A stretch of DNA of 64,000 bases from Paragemmobacter kunshanensis (GTDB lineage: Bacteria > Pseudomonadota > Alphaproteobacteria > Rhodobacterales > Rhodobacteraceae), in NCBI RefSeq assembly GCF_011059185.1, contig NZ_JAALFE010000001.1, positions 372,001 to 436,000 of the forward strand. Direction: 5' to 3'. The position numbers and the translations under genes are program-made. Under the pieces are notes generated by a model. It was not told where the DNA came from, searched no databases, and was given only the letters and a program-made list of their open reading frames with translations. Below are positions 37,798 through 47,897 of this stretch, in pieces; positions within the stretch are counted from its first letter, which is position 1, and each line of letters begins with the position of its first letter.

Positions 37798-39186
37798 ATG
37801 ATCAACCCGAGCCTCGGCCTTTTCGCACGCGACACCCGCAGCGACTGGGTTCGCCTGCGGACCTTGATCCTGCTGCGCTGGATGGCGATCACCGGGCAAC
37901 TGGCCGCGATCACTGTCGCGCATCATGTCTATGGCATCCAGCTTCCGCTTGGCCTTTGCTACATGGCCGTGGGCGCATCCATCATCGCCAATCTTATTTC
38001 GATCTTCGTCTATCCGGAGAACAAGCGCCTTTCGGAATTCGAGGCGATGCTGACGCTGTTGTTCGACCTGTCTCAGCTTTCCTTCCTGCTTTATCTGACG
38101 GGCGGCCTGACAAATCCCTTTGCGCTGCTGATCCTTGCGCCGGTCACGATTTCCGCTTCGGCACTGGAACTGCGGACGACGCTTCTGCTGGGTGCGCTGG
38201 CCATCCTCTTCACCTCGCTGATCTCTTTCGTGAACGTGCCGCTTTACTTCGCGGACGGAGAGATGCTGCGCGTGCCGCTTGTGTTCGAGTTCGGGTTCTG
38301 GTTGGCGATCGTGATCGGGATCGTCTTTCTGGGCCTTTATTCGCGGCGGATCGCGATGGAGATCAGATCCATGTCGGATGCACTGCTGGCGACGCAGATG
38401 GCGCTGGCGCGCGAGCAGAAGCTGACGGATCTGGGCGGGGTGGTGGCGGCTGCGGCGCATGAACTGGGCACGCCGCTGGCCACGATCAAGCTTGTCAGCG
38501 CCGAGATGATGGAAGAACTGGGCGATCACCCCGAGCTTCTGGAGGATGCCAGGCTGATCCGGGATCAGGCCGACAGATGCCGCGATATCCTGCGCGGCAT
38601 GGGCCGAGCGGGAAAGGACGACCTGCATCTGCGGCAGGCGCCGCTGGCATCGCTGCTGCGCGAGGCGGCAGAGCCGCATATGGGGCGGGGAAAGCAGGTG
38701 GAATTCTCGCTAGCGCCCGGGCCATCGGGCAGCGAACGGCAGCCCACCGTCCTGCGTCGGCCCGAGGTGATCCACGGATTGCGGAACCTGATCCAGAATG
38801 CCGTCGACTTCGCGCGGACGACCGTCTGGGTGGATGGCGAATGGACCGACCGGCGCATCACCATCCGCATCGTCGATGATGGCGAAGGCTATCCGCCCCA
38901 GGTCATCGGCCGGATCGGGGATCCCTTTGTCAGATCGCGCAGATCGGCGCAGGAACTGGAGAAGAGGCCCGAATATGAAGGCATGGGTCTGGGCCTGTTC
39001 ATCGCCAAGACCTTGCTGGAACGGACGGGGGCGGAACTGTCCTTTGCCAATGCCTCGGATCCCTTCCTGACCCCGGAAGAACGCCCTGACCGATGCGGCG
39101 CGATCGTGGAACTGGTCTGGGAGGCGAAGGATCTGCTGGCCCCCGAAGCGGCCGAATTGGGCGAGAACCAGCGGTTCACCGTGTGA
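37798..39186 (+). CDS. regB: Redox sensor histidine kinase RegB/PrrB
   Basis: RegB is the membrane sensor kinase of the RegB-RegA global redox system. The 462-residue protein has six predicted membrane helices (about residues 25-185) and the quinone-sensing loop GGLTNPF (102-108). The phosphorylated histidine is H221 in AAHELGTPLATIKL. The redox-active cysteine is C261 in DRCRDILRGMG, four residues earlier than the C265 reported in R. capsulatus. The ATPase domain ends with EGMGLGLFIAKTLLERTG. The ATG at 37798 gives the known N-terminus (MINPSLGLFARDTRSD). It is divergent from senC, as in other Rhodobacter genomes. Confidence 0.97.
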   Translation: MINPSLGLFARDTRSDWVRLRTLILLRWMAITGQLAAITVAHHVYGIQLPLGLCYMAVGASIIANLISIFVYPENKRLSEFEAMLTLLFDLSQLSFLLYLTGGLTNPFALLILAPVTISASALELRTTLLLGALAILFTSLISFVNVPLYFADGEMLRVPLVFEFGFWLAIVIGIVFLGLYSRRIAMEIRSMSDALLATQMALAREQKLTDLGGVVAAAAHELGTPLATIKLVSAEMMEELGDHPELLEDARLIRDQADRCRDILRGMGRAGKDDLHLRQAPLASLLREAAEPHMGRGKQVEFSLAPGPSGSERQPTVLRRPEVIHGLRNLIQNAVDFARTTVWVDGEWTDRRITIRIVDDGEGYPPQVIGRIGDPFVRSRRSAQELEKRPEYEGMGLGLFIAKTLLERTGAELSFANASDPFLTPEERPDRCGAIVELVWEAKDLLAPEAAELGENQRFTV

Positions 39187-39202
39187 CCGCCAGCGCGGCG
39201 CG

Positions 39203-40009
39203 CTAGGCGATCAGAACCTCGATCCCGCGTGCGCGGAATGCATTGGCATCGGAGTCTGAAATGCCGGAATCGGTGATGAAGGAATGGATCATCTCCAGCG
39301 AGCCGAAGCGGGTGAAGCTGGATTTGTTGATCTTGGTGCTGTCGGCCACGAGGTAGACCTTGCTGGCCGCCTTGATCATCGCCTCTTTCAATTGCAGGTC
39401 GGCGAAGGAGGGATAGGTCAAACCGGCATCCAGCGCGACGCCCGCAGTGGCCAGGAACAGTTTCCCGGCAAAGATATTGCGGAAGTAGTCGACGGACTTG
39501 TCACCCGAAAGCGAAAGCGTGGGGGCCTTGAACTGCCCGCCCGGCATGTGGACGGCGTTTCCCGGAACGGCACCAAGGATGATCGCGATGTTCAGCGCGT
39601 TTGTGATGACGGTCAGGTTTCGGCGGTTCACAAGGCGGAGGGCGATTTCCGTCGTGGTGGTTCCGGCGTCGAGGATGATCGTTTCCCCATCCTTGACCAG
39701 ATCGGCGGCGAGAACGCCGATCCGGCGCTTCTGATCCATGTTTTCCTGATGGTGCAATGTCATGGTGCCGACCTGCGCCGGCACCGTGTTCAGAAAGGCC
39801 CCGCCATGTTCGCGGGTGATCTGGCCGTCCTGTTCCAGGCGTTCCAGATCCTGGCGGATCGTGGCTTCGGATACTTGGAAGGCAACCGCCAGTTCGCGGA
39901 CACGGGCCGAGCCTTCCTCCTGGATCCAGTCGAGGATACGGCGGCGGCGGGGTTCGGACAGCAAGCCTGTCACAGGTTCCTGCCGCACGGGATCGGCTTT
40001 CGGTTTCAA
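39203..40009 (-). CDS. DeoR/GlpR-family transcriptional regulator of the sugar locus
   Basis: This 268-residue sugar-operon repressor has an N-terminal DeoR helix-turn-helix (RRRRILDWIQEEGSARVREL, then VSEATIRQDLERLEQDGQI) and a C-terminal sugar-phosphate sensor domain (DAGTTTTEIALRL, LVADSTKINKSSFTRFGSL). The frame starts at a TTG preceded by GGGTGGA; there is no ATG near the expected N-terminus. It lies 87 bp after the permease gene, at the end of the transporter operon or under its own promoter. Members of this family usually bind sugar phosphates made by the adjacent pathway. A cluster of repeats at 44556-44599 is the likely operator. Confidence 0.92.
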   Translation of the reverse strand: MKPKADPVRQEPVTGLLSEPRRRRILDWIQEEGSARVRELAVAFQVSEATIRQDLERLEQDGQITREHGGAFLNTVPAQVGTMTLHHQENMDQKRRIGVLAADLVKDGETIILDAGTTTTEIALRLVNRRNLTVITNALNIAIILGAVPGNAVHMPGGQFKAPTLSLSGDKSVDYFRNIFAGKLFLATAGVALDAGLTYPSFADLQLKEAMIKAASKVYLVADSTKINKSSFTRFGSLEMIHSFITDSGISDSDANAFRARGIEVLIA

Positions 40010-40096
40010 CTTCGTCCACCCTTAAGTGAAAGTGATCGCGGCCGAGCGTAGTTGACCGAAAGGGGAAATCCAACCGCCGTGAAGCGGGACCGCCCC

Positions 40097-41155
40097 CTAG
40101 CGATTGGCCGACGCCTCCTGTGCCAGGGCTACCCTCGCCTGCAGCCGGCTTTGGGCCTGGTCGATGACGACGGCCAGCACGATCACCACGCCCTTGATCA
40201 CGGTCTGCCAGAAGCTGGACACGCCCATCATGATCAGCCCGTCCGACAGGATGCCGATGACGAAGGCGCCGATGATCGTGCCCAGGACGCGCCCGCGCCC
40301 GCCCGACATCGAGGTTCCGCCCAGAACCGCCGCGGCGATGGCGTTCAGTTCGAAGGTTTCCCCTGTAGCCGGATGCGCGGCCTGAAGCTGGCTTGCGATG
40401 ATGATGCCGACCAGTGCCGCGCAGAAGCCCGAGAACATGTAGACGAAGAGCTTGACCCGGTTGACCTTTACCCCCGAAAGCGCCGCCCCGCGTTCATTGC
40501 CGCCGACGGCATAGATGTGGCGGCCCAGCGGGGTTCGGCGCGAGACGTAATGCGCAGCAAGGGCAACCACCACGAGAAGCCAGACCATGACGGGAAGGCC
40601 CAGAACGCTAGCCGTGCCGATCAGGGGGAAGGAGGTGGTTCCGAATTCCTCGCTTCCGCCAAGGTTGGGGAAAGTGCGCCCGCCCGAAGAGAGCAGCGCC
40701 GCCCCCCGCGCGATATAGAGCGTGCCAAGCGTGGCGATGAAGGGGGCGACGTTCAGGCGCGTGATCAGCAGGCCGTTCACAAAGCCGACCCCGATGCCTA
40801 CGGCAAGCGTCAGCGCCACGATTTCATAGGTGTTGAACCAGATCGTATAGCCCAGACCGGTATCCACCCCGTTCAGCACCAGCCAACCCGCCACCATCGC
40901 GCAGAGGCCGACGATGGAGCCGACGGACAGGTCGATCCCGCCGGTGATGATGACGAAGGTCATGCCGATGGCCAGCAGGGCATTCAGCGCCACATGCTTT
41001 GTCACGATGACGGCATTCGCGCCGGTCAGGAAGTTCGGCGCCATGAACGAGAAATAGGCCAGAACAAGGATCAGCGCGACGAAGGTCCGCAGGCGAAGGG
41101 CCAGAAGCAGCAGGTTCTGTGGGGTTGATGCGGCAGCTTGCTGTCTGGTCGTCAT
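40097..41155 (-). CDS. Sugar ABC transporter permease (RbsC family)
   Basis: This 352-residue integral membrane subunit of a ribose/xylose-type importer has eight to ten helices. Family sequences include ITGGIDLSVGSIVGLCAMVAG, GTLYIARGAALLSSGG, the coupling-helix region RRTPLGRHIYAVGGNERGAA and AAVLGGTSMSGGRGRVLGT. It overlaps the ATPase gene by four bases. It follows the order binding protein, DUF2291 lipoprotein, ATPase, permease in one leftward operon. Confidence 0.95.
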   Translation of the reverse strand: MTTRQQAAASTPQNLLLLALRLRTFVALILVLAYFSFMAPNFLTGANAVIVTKHVALNALLAIGMTFVIITGGIDLSVGSIVGLCAMVAGWLVLNGVDTGLGYTIWFNTYEIVALTLAVGIGVGFVNGLLITRLNVAPFIATLGTLYIARGAALLSSGGRTFPNLGGSEEFGTTSFPLIGTASVLGLPVMVWLLVVVALAAHYVSRRTPLGRHIYAVGGNERGAALSGVKVNRVKLFVYMFSGFCAALVGIIIASQLQAAHPATGETFELNAIAAAVLGGTSMSGGRGRVLGTIIGAFVIGILSDGLIMMGVSSFWQTVIKGVVIVLAVVIDQAQSRLQARVALAQEASANR

Positions 41156-42678
41156 GCGGAGGGTTCCTTCAAGAAGCTTGGTGTCGCAGCGGCGATGACG
41201 GTGGCGGGATCCGTGCCTGCGGGGAATTCGCCGGTAATCCTGCCGTTGGCCATGACGAGGACGCGGTCCGAAAGCGCGAGAACCTCATCAAGATCGGAGG
41301 TGACGAAGAGGATGCCCAACCCCTGACCCGCAAGCGCGCGCATCGTGGTGAAGACTTCGGCCTTGGCGCCGATGTCGATGCCGCGGCTGGGTTCATCCAT
41401 CAGCAGGATCTTCGGCGAGGTCATCAGTGCCTTGCCGATGACGACCTTCTGCTGGTTTCCCCCGGAAAGCGAGGAGACGGGGTTTTCGGGGCTGGCGATC
41501 TTGATGGCCAGGCGGCGGACGAAATCCAGCGCCCGGGCGGCTTCGGCCTTCAGGTTCAGGTGAAAGCCGCGGGTGAAGAGGCCCAGCGATGACAGGGTCA
41601 GGTTTTCGCGGATCGCCATGATCTGGACCAGGCCATCTCGCTTGCGGTCTTCGGGGATCAGGGCGATGCCCCGCGCGATGCGACCGGCCACGTCACGTTC
41701 GATGACGGGGTGGCCGTCCACGAAGATGCGTCCGGCCGATGCGGGATGCTGGGCCATGACGCATTCCAGGAATTCGGTCCGGCCTGCGCCCATCAGGCCA
41801 TAGAGCCCGACGATCTCGCCCCGGCGAACAGAGAGACTGACGCGATCCACGGCAAATCCGCCGCCTGCACGCGGCAGGGTGACGTGATCGGCGCGAAAGA
41901 TTTCCTCACCGAAGGACGGAGCTTCCGTTCTGGGAAATTCCTTCGACTTTTCACCGATCATCGCCCGCACGATCCAGGGGATATCCACCCCCTGCATGGG
42001 CCGCGATCCTGTGATCTCGCCATCGCGAAGAACGGTGATGTAGTCGCCGACGCGGATCAGTTCATCGAGGCGGTGGCTGATATAGACGATTCCCACGCCC
42101 TGCGATTTCAGTTCTTCGATCACGCCGAAGAGAACCTCGACCTCGGCCGCGGAAAGGGCGCTGGTCGGTTCATCCAGGATCAGGATGCGCGCGTCCTGCG
42201 ACAGGGCCTTGGCGATTTCCACGATCTGCTGCTGGCCGACGCGCAGGTGATCGAGCGGGGTATCCGGGTCGATGTCCTGTTCCAGCCGGGCCATCAGAGC
42301 CCTGGTGGCACGGGCCTGGGATCGCTGGTCGATATCGAGGCCGGCCCGGACGGGTTCATGGCCGATGAAGATGTTTTCGGCCACGGTCAGGTTCGGGAAC
42401 AGGTTCAGCTCCTGAAAGACGATGCCGATCCCTTCGCGGACGGCATCGGCCTTGTTGCGAAAGCGGACTTCGCGGCCCTGCAGTTCGATCCGGCCTTCGG
42501 TCAGGCTTTCGACGCCCGCGATGACCTTCATCAGCGTGGACTTGCCGGCACCGTTTTCGCCGACCAGGACGTTCACGGCGCCCATGCGCAGATCGAAATC
42601 CACGCCCTTCAGGGCGCGCGTGCCGGGATAGACCTTCACGCCGCCCCGGATCGAAAGCCCGATCGGATGGTCGGTCAT
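41152..42678 (-). CDS. Sugar ABC transporter ATP-binding protein (RbsA/MglA type, two domains)
   Basis: This 508-residue double ATPase has two nucleotide-binding domains in one chain. The first has Walker A GENGAGKSTL, signature-like LRVGQQQIVEIAKAL and Walker B ILILDEPTSAL. The second is degenerate in the usual RbsA way (GLMGAGRTEFLECVM), followed by SGGNQQKVVIGKAL and ILLMDEPSRGID. The start overlaps the DUF2291 gene by four bases and the stop overlaps the permease start by four, so all three are translationally coupled. Confidence 0.96.
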   Translation of the reverse strand: MTDHPIGLSIRGGVKVYPGTRALKGVDFDLRMGAVNVLVGENGAGKSTLMKVIAGVESLTEGRIELQGREVRFRNKADAVREGIGIVFQELNLFPNLTVAENIFIGHEPVRAGLDIDQRSQARATRALMARLEQDIDPDTPLDHLRVGQQQIVEIAKALSQDARILILDEPTSALSAAEVEVLFGVIEELKSQGVGIVYISHRLDELIRVGDYITVLRDGEITGSRPMQGVDIPWIVRAMIGEKSKEFPRTEAPSFGEEIFRADHVTLPRAGGGFAVDRVSLSVRRGEIVGLYGLMGAGRTEFLECVMAQHPASAGRIFVDGHPVIERDVAGRIARGIALIPEDRKRDGLVQIMAIRENLTLSSLGLFTRGFHLNLKAEAARALDFVRRLAIKIASPENPVSSLSGGNQQKVVIGKALMTSPKILLMDEPSRGIDIGAKAEVFTTMRALAGQGLGILFVTSDLDEVLALSDRVLVMANGRITGEFPAGTDPATVIAAATPSFLKEPSA

Positions 42679-43325
42679 GGCAGGATATCCAGTGTGACCG
42701 CCGTCACCAGCCAGGCATCCGTCGCCGATTTGAGATCAACCGTGCCAGAGAAACGGAGGATCCGGCCCGTCAGATCGCCCTCTGGCACGTCAAGCGCCGC
42801 CGAGGCGCGATCGTTCAGGGCGCGTGCGAGCTTGGCGAATTCGATCTGGTCGCGGAAATCGCCAAAGCGGTAGAAGGGGGCGACGTCGCGCAGGGATGTT
42901 CCCTTGATCACCGGGCCAAGCTGAAGGGTCAGGTCGGGGGCGCCGTCGCCATCGGTATCCAGCATGGCCTTTCGGGCGCGAGAGGTGAGGTTCGCCTCGA
43001 CCACGCGGCCTTCGCCCCTTACGGCAAAGTTCCAGGCCGCTCCTTCGCCGGATCCCTTGTTGCCGTGTGCGGCACCGGCTGTTTCGAGCCCACCTGCTAG
43101 GGCAGCACGCAAATCGGCCACGGGCAGCGCCCGTTCGGCGACAAGCGGCAGAAGCTCTGTTTCATATGTCCTGTCCAGAAGGGCGGCGATCCGGGCGTCA
43201 TCGCCCGCTTCGCCCTGTTCGCTGGCCGCCGTGGCCGCGCCGGGGGCGGGGGTCTTGACGATCTTGCAGCCCGAAAGGGCAAGCGCTGCGCCAAGGATCA
43301 GCGCGACAAAGGTCTTTTGGGCCAT
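42675..43325 (-). CDS. DUF2291-family lipoprotein of a sugar ABC operon
   Basis: This 216-residue protein has a lipoprotein signal and lipobox (LALSGC, lipidated cysteine at about residue 20), so it is likely anchored in a membrane facing the periplasm. The rest fits the DUF2291 family, which is repeatedly found inside sugar ABC transporter operons; it includes ISxxAR-like positions such as NLTSRARKAMLDTDGDGAPD and VKGTSLRD-like VIKGTSLRDVAPF. Its function is unknown; an accessory role in sugar uptake is inferred from position. It lies between the binding-protein and ATPase genes, behind an intercistronic hairpin. Confidence 0.88.
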   Translation of the reverse strand: MAQKTFVALILGAALALSGCKIVKTPAPGAATAASEQGEAGDDARIAALLDRTYETELLPLVAERALPVADLRAALAGGLETAGAAHGNKGSGEGAAWNFAVRGEGRVVEANLTSRARKAMLDTDGDGAPDLTLQLGPVIKGTSLRDVAPFYRFGDFRDQIEFAKLARALNDRASAALDVPEGDLTGRILRFSGTVDLKSATDAWLVTAVTLDILP

Positions 43326-43344
43326 GTCTGTCTTCCAGGGGAAA

Positions 43345-43373
43345 GCCCGGCGCGACGAGACTGCGCGCCGGGC
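43345..43373 (-). terminator. Intercistronic hairpin after the sugar-binding-protein gene
   Basis: A perfect 10-bp stem, GCCCGGCGCG with CGCGCCGGGC, closes a 9-base loop and on the minus strand is followed by TTTCCCC. It sits between the abundant binding-protein gene and the downstream DUF2291 gene. It is probably an attenuator or mRNA-stabilising element that raises binding-protein levels over the membrane subunits. Confidence 0.7.
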
Positions 43374-43389
43374 AGTGGGCCGATCCGGA

Positions 43390-44657
<1,268 letters not shown>

Positions 44658-46124
44658 ATGACCAGCATCTTCCGCCGCAGAATCAGCCTTGGGGTCGTCA
44701 TCGGATCGCGGGCCTTCTTCAGCCCCGCCCCCTGCAGATCAGCGCGCGAGGATGTGCTGGCGCAACTGGAGCGGCTGGGCATCGACGCCGTCATCCTTCC
44801 CTTCGAGGCAACGGCCAACGGGGCGGTTCAGTCCATCGCCGATGCCGATCTCTATGCAGCGCATTTCCGCGCGATGGCGGAGCGGATCGACGGGCTGGTG
44901 ATCTGCCTGCCGAATTTCGGGGACGAGATCGCCGTGGCGGAACTGGTGAACCGTGCCCGGCTGAATGTGCCGATCCTGCTGCAGGCCTCGAATGACGAGT
45001 TGTCGAAGGTCGATGTCCATTCCCGCCGCGATGCCTTTTGCGGCAAGATCAGCGTGACCAACAACTTCTGGCAGTATGGCGTTCCCTTTACGGAAACCAC
45101 CAGCCACACCTGCGATACCTGGGGCGAGGAATTCGGGCGCGACCTGGAGCGCTTTGCCCGCGTCTGCCGCACGGTCAGGGGGTTGCGCAATGCGCGGCTT
45201 GGGTCGATCGGGGCGCGGACGGGGGCCTTCCAGACCATGCGCTATTCAGAAAAGCTGCTGCAGGCGGCAGGCGTCACCGTCGTGACGGTGGACCTGTCCG
45301 AGATGATGGGGGCGGCATCCGCCATCGCAGGCGATGACCCGGCCCTGATCGCCACGCTTGAACGCGTCAAGGGCTATGGCCGCATCCCTGCCCATATCCA
45401 GCCCGCCCAGATCGAGAAGCAGGCCCGCTGGACCCTGGCCGTGAACCGCTGGATCGAAGAGAACGGTTGCGACGCCTCGGCCATCCAGTGCTGGCGTTCG
45501 CTGCAGGACAATTTCGGCTGCGCGACCTGCCTGACCATGTCGATGATGGGCGAGGATCTGATGCCCTCGGCCTGTGAGGTGGATATCATGGGGGCGTTGT
45601 CGATGTATGCGCTTGCGCTTGCCTCGGGCGCGCCGCCCGCAATCCTTGACTGGAACAACAACTATGCCGACGAGCAGGATCTTTGCGTCTGCACCCATTG
45701 CGGCAACTATCCGAAATCCTTCATCGGCGACACGCCCGAGGTGGGCGAACTGGATGTGCTGGGCGAAAGCATCGGTCGGTCGAAATGCTTTGGCGCGGTG
45801 AAGGGCAAGGTGAAGCCCGGCCCGATGACATTCTTCCGGCTGTCGACCGATGATCGTCGCGGCACGGTGAAATGCTATCTGGGCGAAGGGGAGTTCACCG
45901 ATCATCCCTTTGCCATGGATGGCGGTATCGCGGTGACGCGGGTCGCGGGGCTGCGCAAACTGATGAAGTTCGTGACCCAGAACGGGTTCGAACATCATGT
46001 CGCGATGGTGCGCGGGCATCATGCCGATGTGGTGAACGAGGCCGTGTCGCGTTACCTCGGCTGGCCCTTCTATCACCACGGGCAGGAACCCGAGCCGCAG
46101 CTTTTCCAACCGAACCGGTTCTGA
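44658..46124 (+). CDS. L-fucose/L-arabinose isomerase-family sugar isomerase
   Basis: This 488-residue enzyme of the FucI/AraA fold family should interconvert an aldose and a ketose using a metal. The manganese ligands of FucI have clear counterparts: E307 in PSACEVDIMGAL, D331 in AILDWNNNYAD and a C-terminal histidine in FEHHVAMVRGHH (about 446-455). The substrate-side residues differ from classic FucI and the chain is about 100 residues shorter, so the natural sugar is not predictable. The ATG at 44658 follows AAGGGGGG. It leads the operon with split transketolase and FGGY kinase genes; the next start is one base after its stop. It could also be an unrecognised tetrose or branched-pentose isomerase. 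Confidence 0.85.
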   Translation: MTSIFRRRISLGVVIGSRAFFSPAPCRSAREDVLAQLERLGIDAVILPFEATANGAVQSIADADLYAAHFRAMAERIDGLVICLPNFGDEIAVAELVNRARLNVPILLQASNDELSKVDVHSRRDAFCGKISVTNNFWQYGVPFTETTSHTCDTWGEEFGRDLERFARVCRTVRGLRNARLGSIGARTGAFQTMRYSEKLLQAAGVTVVTVDLSEMMGAASAIAGDDPALIATLERVKGYGRIPAHIQPAQIEKQARWTLAVNRWIEENGCDASAIQCWRSLQDNFGCATCLTMSMMGEDLMPSACEVDIMGALSMYALALASGAPPAILDWNNNYADEQDLCVCTHCGNYPKSFIGDTPEVGELDVLGESIGRSKCFGAVKGKVKPGPMTFFRLSTDDRRGTVKCYLGEGEFTDHPFAMDGGIAVTRVAGLRKLMKFVTQNGFEHHVAMVRGHHADVVNEAVSRYLGWPFYHHGQEPEPQLFQPNRF

Positions 46125-46125
46125 C

Positions 46126-46941
46126 ATGCATATGAATGACAAGATCCCGTTGATCCGGGAAAAGGCGTTGTGGATGCGGCGCACGGCCTTTGCGATGGTG
46201 CATCGCGCGCAGCTTGGGCATCCGGGGGGCGATTTCTCGGCCATCGACATACTGGCGACGCTGTATTTCGGAGTGATGCGTTTCGATCCCAAGCGGCCCG
46301 ACTGGCCGGATCGTGACCGTTTCGTCATGTCAAAGGGCCATGCGACCGGCGCGCTTTATACCGCGCTTTGCGCTGCGGGTTACTTTCCCGAGGATTGGCT
46401 GGCCACCTACATGCAGCCGCGATCCCTGCTGAACGGCCATCCGAACCGGAATTACCTGCCCGGGATTGAAACCAATACCGGCCCGCTGGGCCATGGCTTT
46501 CCGGTGGCGACCGGGATCGCGATTGCGGGGCAGCTTGCCGGGGCGGGCTATCGCACCTTTGTGCTGACGGGAGATGGCGAACAGCAGGAAGGTTCCAACT
46601 GGGAGGCGGCGATGGTGGCTGGGCATCGCAGGCTTTCGAACCTGACCCTGATCATTGACCGAAACCGCCTGCAGCAGGGGGCCGGCACGGAAGAGACATC
46701 GGGCCTCGATCCGCTGGACAAGCGCTATGACGCCTTCGGTTTTGACGTGACAGAGGTCGACGGCCACGATCCCGCCGCGCTGCTTGCGGTGCTGGGTGCC
46801 GCGCCCGGCAGCAAACCGCGCTGCGTGATCGCGAATACGACAAAGGGAAAGGGCGTGTCCTTCATGGAGAACGTCGCCAGTTGGCATCATGGCGTGCCGA
46901 ATGATGCGCAATTCGAACAAGCGATGAAGGAACTGGTCTGA
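46126..46941 (+). CDS. Split transketolase, N-terminal subunit (A)
   Basis: This 271-residue protein corresponds to the thiamine-diphosphate pyrophosphate-binding half of transketolase. It has the N-terminal His-Pro-Gly-Gly (LGHPGGDFSAIDILATLYF), SKGHATGALY, TGPLGHGFPVATG, and the TPP-binding GDGEQQEGSNWEAA leading to IDRNRLQQ. Ordinary transketolase is one chain of about 650-670 residues; here it is divided between two genes. Such split enzymes are known in specialised sugar pathways, for example apulose-4-phosphate transketolase. The ATG is one base after the isomerase stop, and the stop overlaps the start of subunit B. Confidence 0.93.
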   Translation: MHMNDKIPLIREKALWMRRTAFAMVHRAQLGHPGGDFSAIDILATLYFGVMRFDPKRPDWPDRDRFVMSKGHATGALYTALCAAGYFPEDWLATYMQPRSLLNGHPNRNYLPGIETNTGPLGHGFPVATGIAIAGQLAGAGYRTFVLTGDGEQQEGSNWEAAMVAGHRRLSNLTLIIDRNRLQQGAGTEETSGLDPLDKRYDAFGFDVTEVDGHDPAALLAVLGAAPGSKPRCVIANTTKGKGVSFMENVASWHHGVPNDAQFEQAMKELV

Positions 46942-47897
46942 TGGCACATGCAGCGCCTGTTGCCGCGGGATTTCAGGATTGCCGCAACATCTGGGTTTCC
47001 ACGCTGGAACAGCTTGCCGAAGCCGATCCCCGGATCGTGGCCGTTGTGAATGATTCCGTCGGATCCTCGAAGCTGAACAGTTTCCAGAAACGGTTTCCGG
47101 ACCGGCTGATCAATGTAGGCATCGCAGAGCAGGCGATGGTGGGAATCGGGGCGGGCCTTGCCAACGGGGGGCAGATCCCCTTCGTCTCGGCGGCTGGGTG
47201 CTTCATCACCGGGCGCGCGCTGGAGCAGGTGAAGGCCGATATCGCCTATGCAGGCTTCAACGTGAAGCTCGTGGGGCAGTCGTCCGGCGTGGCCTATGGG
47301 GAACTGGGCGCAACGCATCATTCGATCGAGGATTTCGCATGGCTGCGACCGCTGGCGAACCTGACCATCATCACCCCGGCGGATGCCTGGGAAACGGCAG
47401 AGGCCGTGAAATGGGCCGCCGCGCATGAAGGGCCCGTCTATCTGCGGCTGTCGCGGATGCCCGTTCCCGATCTTCACATCGCGGATCGCCAGTTCCGGCC
47501 CGGCAAGGCCGAACTGGTGCGACCGGGCGGGGATGTCACCCTGATCGCCTGCGGCACGACGGTGCATCTGGCGGCGGGGGCCGCAGGGCGCCTTGCGGAT
47601 CAGGGGATTTCTGCCCGCGTCCTGAACTTCTCGACCCTGAACCCGCTGGACGAGGAGGCGCTATACGCAGCCGCCGCGACCGGGGCCATCGTCACCGTGG
47701 AAGAGGCAAGCATCCGGGGTGGGCTGGGTGGTGCGGTCGCAGAGTTCACGGCGGCCCATCGGCCTGTCCCGGTCGAGCGGGTGGGCTTTCCCGGCTTCTT
47801 GCCGACGGGATCCGTCGACTGGCTGTTCAAGGAATATGGCCTGTCGCCGGAAGGTATCGCTGCCGCGGCCTTGCGTGCGCTGGACCGCAAGGCATGA
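46941..47897 (+). CDS. Split transketolase, C-terminal subunit (B)
   Basis: This 318-residue protein holds the pyrimidine-binding and C-terminal domains of transketolase. The catalytic glutamate that activates thiamine diphosphate is in INVGIAEQAMVGIGAGLA. It is followed by GVAYGELGATHHSIEDFAWL, ITPADAWETAEAV, PVYLRLSR and the C-terminal domain with VVTVEEASIRGGLG-like IVTVEEASIRGGLGGAV. It should assemble with subunit A to move a two-carbon unit from a phosphorylated ketose. It overlaps subunit A by one base and the kinase by four, so the three are coupled. Confidence 0.93.
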   Translation: MAHAAPVAAGFQDCRNIWVSTLEQLAEADPRIVAVVNDSVGSSKLNSFQKRFPDRLINVGIAEQAMVGIGAGLANGGQIPFVSAAGCFITGRALEQVKADIAYAGFNVKLVGQSSGVAYGELGATHHSIEDFAWLRPLANLTIITPADAWETAEAVKWAAAHEGPVYLRLSRMPVPDLHIADRQFRPGKAELVRPGGDVTLIACGTTVHLAAGAAGRLADQGISARVLNFSTLNPLDEEALYAAAATGAIVTVEEASIRGGLGGAVAEFTAAHRPVPVERVGFPGFLPTGSVDWLFKEYGLSPEGIAAAALRALDRKA

